Below, one piece after another: positions 52,401-61,000 of a stretch of DNA of 64,000 nucleotides; positions within the stretch are counted from its first letter, which is position 1, and every line of letters begins with the position of its first letter. The position numbers and the translations under genes are program-made. The DNA is taken from positions 610,001 to 674,000 of the forward strand of contig LSRY02000003.1 in the NCBI GenBank assembly GCA_001643675.2. Reading direction: 5' to 3'. The DNA is from Monocercomonoides exilis. Its lineage: Eukaryota; Preaxostyla; Oxymonadida; Polymastigidae. The notes under the pieces were generated by a model. That model saw nothing but the letters and a program-made list of their open reading frames with translations, ran no database searches and was not told where the DNA came from.

Positions 52401-53534
52401 AGCATCATCTTCCCTTTTTGCATCAGGGAGGACTTCTTCTGCGTCTTGTCCCCTTGCCCTGCCGTCCCGCTTTCGTAGTCGGCGTCCCTCTGACTCTCTA
52501 TCATCGCGTCCCCGCAGAAGGCGTGATTGTACAGCATCATCCGCAGCGCCTCGCAGAACGGCCCGCGCAGAGAGCTGTGAATCGACCCGTCTTTGACTGA
52601 ATCAAGTACTGAAATAAACCCTTTCATCCGCTCTCCGCTTGTTCCAATGGACAAATACTTCATTTGCGCGAGAAATCCCCCCGCATACGCTTGCGGATCT
52701 TTCGCTCGGTCCCGAGGCAGCTTCATCAGAACCCGAATTTCCTTCCAAAGTCCGCTGATATCTGCGCGTAAACGTGATAAATGGCCAATTGTCAGAGATA
52801 CTTCAGAAAGAAGATCGTTAATTGTATCTTTCAATCCCACATAGTCTTCAAATCGAATCGCCAATCTAATAGAAAGGTAAAACGCAAGAGTCTATTTCAA
52901 AAATAAAACATAGCCATTCACATACTTGCTTGTTTTGTAATCATTTCTATTCAAAGCATTCAACGCAAGTGACATCAAAGATTGTGAAAGTTCAAAGCCT
53001 TTTACTTCGAGATTTGGGAACTAAAAAGCAAATCAATTTTGATAGCTCTTTGCAATAAAAAAAGTCATACCCTCAGAAAATAATTCAGAATCATAAAAAA
53101 GAAATAGTCAATCGTTAACTAAAATAAATTGAAATAATAATTATGCTATTAACAAATAATCGCTTAGCAATCACATCACACTTTTGTTTTAGCTCGATTG
53201 AGTGGCTGACGATGTTGTACTGCCATTGCTTGTCTGAATTTTTTCAATAAAAATTTTAAATATTTCAAAATAAAAAACAGCCGAACGAATTGCTACGCCA
53301 TCCAACGAGCGCTTTAATAAAAAAGAACGGATGCTGTGATGCTGCAAGCGAATAAAGCGTGAGAAATTCATGGAATGCAGGATTATGAGTAAAATCAAAT
53401 TTGTCACTTATTCTTATATTAGGTGGAGAAGATAAAAATTCATCGATGTTATTGGAAAGCTGTTCCTCAAGGAGAGTGACTAGGTTATGGACAGCCCTGT
53501 GAGAAAGATACTCGCAGGAGGGTGAATACTCCAT
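28433..53534 (-). CDS. FRY: Giant Furry/Tao3/MOR2-like cell-morphogenesis protein
   Basis: Five exons (53297-53534, 53154-53233, 53071-53118, 52926-53020, 28433-52865) join in frame to 24,894 nt, 8,297 aa, ending in TAG. Furry proteins are HEAT-repeat scaffolds that work with NDR/LATS kinases and MOB proteins in cell shape and polarity. The first 250 residues follow the Furry N-terminal domain segment by segment: EYLSHRAV, a Trp-containing block, then LTIDYFFFMILNYFL where human FRY has LAVDFIFCLVLVEVL. Later conserved helical blocks lie near residues 4580-4620, 6600-7000 (including LLFEVLRCLTF and a GLCPLILRGL segment like the fungal and animal FPGLQ region) and 7500-7600. Relatives are about 2,200-3,500 aa. 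The excess is poly-Ser, Asp/Glu, Pro-rich and Asn-rich sequence. The ATG at 53534 is the only good start near the domain. Confidence 0.85.
37320..37371 (-). repeat. Arg-Ser dipeptide repeat in the Furry-like protein
   Basis: The minus strand encodes SRSRSRSGSRSRSRSRRR around residue 5320. Unlike the poly-Ser tracts it uses AGA/CGA and AGC/AGT codons. It resembles an RS segment of splicing-type proteins and could be an SR-kinase target. Confidence 0.85.
38813..38858 (-). repeat. Poly-aspartate tract in the Furry-like protein
   Basis: About 15 acidic residues, mostly GAT/GAC-encoded Asp with one Glu, followed by a Ser/Glu-rich stretch. It sits beside the conserved helical block at about residues 4580-4620. 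Confidence 0.85.
49206..49286 (-). repeat. Long poly-serine tract in the Furry-like protein
   Basis: About 27-30 consecutive serines, all TCN codons on the minus strand. It is among the longest of more than twenty poly-Ser tracts in this gene. Confidence 0.9.
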
Positions 53535-55036
53535 TGAGTTTCAAGGAAAAATGAAGGTAAATTTGATCATTAATAAATCACAATAGGTGAAATCTTTTGT
53601 TTTTGGTTGTATGACTTTGTATAACTTAATTTCGCAAACTGTAAAAAACGTTCAAAGATACACAATTTCTTTGCGTTTTATAAAAATTTGAAAATAGTTA
53701 TTTATTGATTCTTGACTCTATCAATTGTGCCTTCAAATATTATTTTGAAATGAAATTATTGAGCAGTGCCTTTTTAAAAAATCGATTTTAATATCATTGA
53801 ATAACTTTTAAATCCTTGAACTATTCTCAAATTACGGATATTTGATATACTCAAGGGAATTATGTTATAGCTTTTTTAAGAAGCATTTCATGCCTCTTTT
53901 TCATTCCTGTATATATGAATCTTTTTCTTTTTCTTTTTCGCTTCCCTTATTTCACAAAAAATCATCTTTCCTCAAAAATAATTCTTCGCCAAAGGTTAAT
54001 GACAGGCATCTTCATAATATCTTGAATTTCGTCTGTCTGTCTGTATTTTTCCTTCCCAACTTTTCTTCTTCTTCTTCAAAGCCATCTAATCCCTCGTTCT
54101 TTCAGCATCCTGAACAAAATAATAATCACTTCAAAATAAATAATAACAGCAAACCTTCCAAACATTTTTATAAGCAATTTTCTGTTTTTTATCCCATTGG
54201 CACCTGTTTTCTTCAATACAATTTCATTATTCCTTCCATTTTCAAGTGTTTCATCATCTGATTCGCAAATCATCCTTTCCATCAGTTGTTTCTCTATCAA
54301 ATGCAGCGATTTCTTGTTCTTCTGAAAAATGCAAAATTTATGCTTTCTGCTCAAGTCCAATCTCATCATCATTGAAAAATATCATTGTTTTTCGTCTGAA
54401 AATATCATCTCCAATTCCCTTCCCAAACCCTTCATCCTGGGCACTTTCCATATGAATTCGCTCTCCCAACTCGATGGTCACCCTGCACAACGAGATATCC
54501 CGCTTTTATTCATTTTCATTCTTTTCCTCCTGCTGCTTTTGATACAATGCAAAAATTCATCTCATTCAAAAACAAATAAATACGAACTCAAATATTCTTT
54601 CCGCTCCCTTTCAGCCTTTTCAGTGAATTCAGCGAAGCATTTTTGTTCAAAAACACTTTCTCAATTCTCCAAAGAAATCAAGTCATCTTGAACTAAATAA
54701 AACAATATTTTCTAAAAATGAAAAAGAAATGAATTCACTTTTCAAGGGGGAAAATAATCAAACTTTTAATCATTTTTCCATTGGGCAGCAAGAACAATAC
54801 ATGCGCAGAAAAAAAATAGACAAAATAATTATTCATTACAATAAAAAAATGAAATCGAATTATGAAACAAACATTAAATATGTAATTTTCAAGAAAATTA
54901 TATGCCATTGTCATGATTCGAGATTTCATGCAAAACTGTGAATAGAAAAAATTCTTTTTTGAAAAATTTGATTGATCGCATATATAATTAATATTTTCAT
55001 TTTTGTTATGTTTGGAAGTCGTTTATCTTGTGGAAT
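53535..55036. other. Divergent intergenic region
   Basis: About 1.5 kb between the 5' ends of the Furry-like and beta-helix genes, so it should hold both promoters. No promoter element can be identified. It includes the weak gene candidate at 54076-54663; the rest is AT-rich. Confidence 0.5.
54076..54663 (-). CDS. Possible small spliced gene or remnant, unknown function
   Basis: Three coding-like segments lie in order on the minus strand. The segment 54584-54663 (charged, EFTEKAERERKEYL) ends at a donor GTATTT. A 101-nt gap with acceptor TTGTGCAG joins it in phase to 54341-54482 (GERIHMESAQDEGFGKGIG). After a TAA at 54338-54340 and an acceptor-like TTTTTCAG, the open segment 54076-54323 continues with Lys/Glu-rich helices and a hydrophobic stretch (FAVIIYFEVIIILF) that could cross a membrane. 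Joining the last two segments needs an intron of only 22 nt, so the model is doubtful and the locus may be decayed. No family is recognised. Confidence 0.25.
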
Positions 55037-58000
55037 ATGAAAAGAAATTCGACAGCAATATTTTTATTGACTATTATGTTGTGTTTTCTTACCAGAAGTG
55101 AAGCAATAAAAAATATGCTCCCCAATGGGCAAGCGGAGAACGTTGGAAATACAATATTCAATCATATCACATGTGTTGAGGCAAGTCTGAATATCATCAA
55201 CGCCTCCTTGAGTGTGACCCATCTCAACATCATCCCTCTCGCTGGTTGTCCACTCCTCACTGCCCAACACCACTCGGCTGCCTCCATCTGCTCCTCCACT
55301 TGCCAAGTCAACCCAGCAGCAAAATCTCCACTTTTCCTCTCTGCCCATGCCTCCCTCTCCCTCACAAACTTCTCCCTCACCACCCGCCAACCTGCCATCT
55401 TCTCCTTCCCCCTCTTCTCCACCCCAAACAATCTCCTCCCAAATGCCCACTCCCCAATCCCTGCCTCCTTCTCCATCTCCCACTCCTCTTTCTCCTCCTT
55501 CATCTCCCTCATCCAGCCCTTCATTTTTTCTCCTTCTTCCCTCTCTTCCCCTTCTCCTTCATCTTTCTCATCCTCATCCTCATCCTCTTCTTTTTCTTCC
55601 TCTTCCCCTTCCTCTTCCCCTTCTATTTCTTCTTCCCCTTCCCCTCTCCATATCTATCACCAATTCCATCCCCACTTCCAAATCCACCTCAATCTCCATC
55701 TCTCAAACGCCCTCTTCTCCAACATCTCATCTCCCCAATCCCATTCATCTCTTCAATCACTCCCCTCCCACTCACTCCATTCATTCATCTCAACCACTTC
55801 TTCCTCTTCTTCCACCTCCATTTCCACCAACACCAACACCAATTCAATTCCCTCATTCTCTCTTCACTCATCCCTCTCCATCCACTCAACCATCTTCCTC
55901 CACACCCACAACCCCATCGATGGTGCCATCCTCCCAAATCTCAACAGCCCATCCACCTCTCTCTTTGCATTCAACACCTCTTTCCTTCACCAAACACGCT
56001 CTTTATCAAATGCTGCTGTTGTATATGAAGGAAATGAAACTCACAGAAAAACACCTGGAAGATTGACTTCGTTTGATGTGAACAGTCATAAATTTGAATG
56101 GTGCATATGGGAAAATACAACTGGTGGATCAAGTGAAGGAGGAGCGCTTTATGTTAACCGTGCAAATGCAAATCTCACAATCACTTCTTGTTCTTTTCAC
56201 AATTGCTCAACCACAGGTGGATACAGTGGTGGAGCGTTATATTGTGAATTGTTGTTAAATGTGAACATCGCAAAATCCAATTTCACAAGTTGTTCAGCGT
56301 TGCATGGAGGAGCTGCTTACGTTGGCTGGCCGCAATCCAGTTCTGTTTGGTCAATCTCTGAAAACAGAGTGGAAAGTTGTTCAATCACAAAATGGTGTGG
56401 AACTGGCTGGTACTTCTTGCTTAATGATATGCTGTCAAATGGTCAATTCCTATTTTCCAAATGTTGGTGTATCGCAAATTCTGGTGGAAATTCAGCTGGC
56501 TCGCTAACATTTTTTGACCCTCCACAAAATAAACCAAGTCAGTTTTTGGTTAATGATTGCCAATTCATAAACAACAAATTGACAAGTTCATCAACTTCCT
56601 ATGGTGGTGCTGCGCTGTGTTGCACAGCAACTTATTCTTGGATGAATGAAATAAAATTCATCACATTTTGCTTCTTCGATGGAAACTCCGCTTCTAGTGG
56701 CAGAGGAAATGATGTGTTTTTCAATGGAAGCAGTATCACCCAATCTCCGTTTGAGAATTGTGGCTCAACAACTTTAACAAAAAGAGTGTGGAATAACAAC
56801 ACAGCTGATAGCGATGTGTATAATGGCTGGCTTCCTTTTATCACTCAGAATAAAATCGTTGCCAGCAATGGAACTGATGCTGATGCCTGTGGCAGACCCC
56901 AACAGACCCCATGCGCCACCATCGAGTATGCACTCAACGGCTTCATTTCCCTCCTCCAAGACACCTCTCTCACCCTCCTCTCCTCAACATTTGTTCCAAC
57001 TCAAACACTCACTTTCAGCGCGGTCGACACAAGAATCACAGGAAATGGCACAACTGCCACCACCATCGCCTCCAGTGGCATTCCCCAACCACAAAACTCA
57101 CATTCACAGTCATCACAATCAACATCATCATTTTCATCTGCATCTTCTTCACCAGATCCATCTGCCACTTCTGCCCTCTTCCAACAGAGCCAGGGATCCC
57201 TCACAGTCTCTGCCCTCGCCATTGCCCACAACTCCACAAACCCCATCACCCCCATCCTCTTCCACCTCTCCCAAAACTCCCCTTCCCTCAACCTCAACAC
57301 AACCACCATCACCGGAACAACCTCCATAACAATAAAAACTCCCCTCTTCTTCCTCACTGCTGGCTCCCTCGCCCTCAACCACACAGCAATCACACAACTC
57401 TCCCTCAACAGCCAGAGCATCTTCCACCTCACCTCCCTCACAAATCCCCTCACCCTCAACTCCTCCAACATCACCGGCATCACCTCCACTACCACCCCCA
57501 CCAGCTGTGTCCTCTCCTCTGCCACCTCCCCTGCCCTCTCCCTCTCCCTCACCAACTGTACCATCACCAATATCAACTCAGAACAGTTCAGCCAACAAAC
57601 TTCCACCAATGGCGGGTGCATCTCATTCGCCTCATCTTCCACTGCCAACACATTTTCTGTGAGGAACTCCACCTTCTCCACCTGCTCTGTGAGCGAGGAT
57701 ACAAGTTCTGGAGGAAGAGGCGGGGCTCTCATGATCGAGTACAAGGATGATTCGGAAGTGTCATCCACAACCTTTTCCATCACCAATATCGTGTTTTCAG
57801 CCAACAAGGCGAGTGTCGGAAGAGATGTGTATTTTGTGTGTGAATCATTTGTCGCTTCTGTGAAAGAGCCCTTGTTCGCCTTCATGAGAAGCATCACTGA
57901 AAAAGACAACTCGGTTGTTGGACATGACAGAACAGAAGTGTTCGGAGATTGGAATGTCGATTTATTCGTATTTTTTGATGGATTCTTTGATGATACAATA

Positions 58001-61000
58001 TATGTGGATGGAATATCTGGAGTGGATAAGGTGTATTGTGGGCTGGAGAAGGTGCCGTGTTTGAATGTGAATTATGGAATGGAGCGTTTAAAGAAAACAC
58101 AGAATAGAAAAGAGGAGATTATTGTTATTTCAAAACCGTCTTTGACTGGGTGTGTGAATGTGAGTAAGATGTGTATAAAGGCAAGAGAGGAAGCTGTTGT
58201 CAATATCGAATGCCAAAGGGATGTGAATGGATCTGACGGATGTATTCTGAAATCAACATCGATTACAGAAATGAAGTTCATTGGTATTGTTGTTCCATCA
58301 AGTTTCAGCAGAACAATCACATCAGTGATTGAATCAAATACTCAAAATGGGGAGCTTCACATGAAGAACTGTGAGATGAGTGTGATTGGAGGGAAGGGAA
58401 ATACAATTGAATTTTTCTTGATCAGATCAACGGGAAAGATGGTTGAACTGGACTCTGTCACAATTTCAGATGTGAAGTCAACAGTTTCGTTATTTTCATT
58501 TTCGCTTTCGCCTGGAAATGTGAATGAAAGAGAAAGTGAAGAAAAACACAAAGCAAAACTGTTGAATTGCACAATGGAAGGATGCAGTTTGGCAGAGCGT
58601 TCATTTGGTGAATCTCCATTGGTAATGGCTTCTTCTGTTTTGTTTGAAAACAGCAACTTTTCAAACGTTGTGAACACTGGAAGTGGTGAAGGAGGTGTTG
58701 CAAAAGTGATATTGAAAGGGAACGAAAATTTGATCATTAATTCAACAAATGCATCATTTTGTTCGCTTTCAACAGGGAATGGAAAAGGAGGATTCTTGTA
58801 TTTGGATTGTCAAAATTGTTTGAATGAAAAGCCATTTCTTTTTGAAAACGTTTCGTTTGCAAACAACAATGCAGCCATTGGAAAGAATATGTTCATTTTG
58901 GGAAAGGATTTTAATGCTTCTGTAACAAATGATTCATTCAACTTTGATTATTCATCAATGATAAATGATAAAACTTTGTTTGTTGGAAGTGATAGTCATC
59001 ATTCGAATAAAGATTTGTTCGTGTTTCTGATTCCATATAGTTCATTTGAGATATTTATCTCATCGAGTGGATTTGATGTTGCAAGATGTGGAAGTGAGGA
59101 AGAACCGTGCTTCACAATGTGGAAAGGGATGGAAAACATGGAAAAGGATATTGGAAAGAAAACAATTCAGATTGAAGGATCAACTGTGATTCGAGATTCA
59201 TTCAATGTGTCCAATTATCTGATCAAAAAGAGTGTGAAAATGGAAGAAGAGAATGTGAAAGCGATATTGAATTTTGAAAAGGCAATTGGAAGTCAACTGG
59301 AATATTTCATGGAAAACGATGGTCAGCTCGAATTATCAAACATCCAACTGCAACTGGCATCAGGATTTGACAATTCAGCCAAAACAATTATTTCAAACAA
59401 AGAAGGAACTTTGGTGATAACTGGATGTGCATTCCATTCAGAAGCAGGAGTGAACAATGAATTTGATTGTGTATTTGTGGATGCGATTGGAGGATGTGTG
59501 GAAGTGAATGATTTGTCGATTGAATCGCGCAATGTTGGAAACAGTATTTTTGTCATTCATGATATTGGACTCACTTGCCAGTTGAAGAATGTTCGAGTGG
59601 AATCATTGAATGAAAGTGGAGGTTGCATTTTGTCAATCAAGAAATCTGAACCAGGATTGAAGATTAATGAAGGAGGTGAAGGGGTTAACATTGAGATTGA
59701 GAAAACATCATTTTCAGGAGTGAAGAGAAGTGATAATGGAGCAAGCATTTTGGAATCAAAGAGTGAGAAAAAGATAGATTTGGTGGTGAATGAGAGCAAC
59801 ATCACAGAAGTTAAGGCAGAAGAAAGTGAAAAAGGAGGAGCCATATTCTTCACATTGGGATCATCTGGATCGATGAAGATGCTTGACTCAACAATTAGCC
59901 ATTGCAGCTGCAGTGGATCCACGGGGAAAGGAGGAGGAGTGTATTTGGCAACAAAGGAAAGAGGAGAACTGAATTTCACATTTGTGGGAATGAAATTCAG
60001 TGCAAACACAGCAAACGTGGGGAATGATGTTTTCATTGAATGTTTCAACATCACATCACAGATCAATGAAAGCCAATTCCAGTTTGATCTTCGAGAGAAT
60101 CATTATTCACGAATTAATGCCATCTATGGAATTGATAGCTGTGACTATCCAAGAGACACAGATCTGATTGATTTTGTGACGATTCATCAGAGTGACACAA
60201 TCATTGTAAGCAGTTTGAATGGATCAAACGAAAAACAATGTGGAACAAATGCTCTTCCATGTGATTCAATTGAACATGGACTAATGCATCTGACTTCGGA
60301 ATATGTGAGTCTGTTGCACATTGACACCAAGAGCGCAATTGAGGAAGAGATTAATTTGAAGGAAATGAGTTTGAGTTCAAAGAGCAGAGATTTGTGTGAA
60401 GTTGAAGTGAAATCAAACATTGGAAAAACAAGAGAGGCTTTGATTTCAACAACTGGAACAGTCTCATTGTCAAGAGTGAACTTTGTGTTCGATTCTGAAT
60501 TCATTTCTTCACATGATTCACTGATATCACCAGAAGGAGGAATTCTTGAGATAATGAATTGTTCATTCACAACAAAACAATTGACGGAAGGAATTAATGC
60601 AGAATTTGCAAACATTCCATTTCACATTTTCAACATGGCAAAAGGAGAATTACAACTCGATGGATGCACAATGTCAAATCTCATTCTTCATGAATCGACA
60701 TTGTATCTTTCATCACCACTTCCATCAGTGATTGATTCATTAACGATTTGCAATTCAACAATTAAAACTTCTCTGATAAATATAAACGAATGTGGACAAT
60801 TAACAATCAAGAATTTCAAAACAGAAAATATCACAGTTGAAGGAAATGAAGAATCATTTATATCATGCTTGTCAACGAAAAACACAATTCAATTGACAAA
60901 TTGCACAATAGGTGGAGTCAATACAATGACCACAAAAGGAAAATTGATGAAATTGGAGGATTGTTTGGATGTGAAAATGGACAGTTGCCTTTTTGATGGA

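Noticed and set aside
52862-52864. Start of the Furry-like protein at the TTG near 52864
   Set aside because: Four upstream exons join in phase and complete the Furry N-terminal domain, reaching an ATG at 53534.
55246-56066. Two overlapping plus-strand frames of 240-260 codons inside the beta-helix gene
   Set aside because: They are Pro/Leu/Ser/His-rich translations of a pyrimidine-rich stretch in the other frames. The frame with the signal peptide continues into the recognisable domains.
57001-57909. 302-codon minus-strand frame
   Set aside because: Antisense of the C-rich part of the beta-helix gene. No homology or start context.
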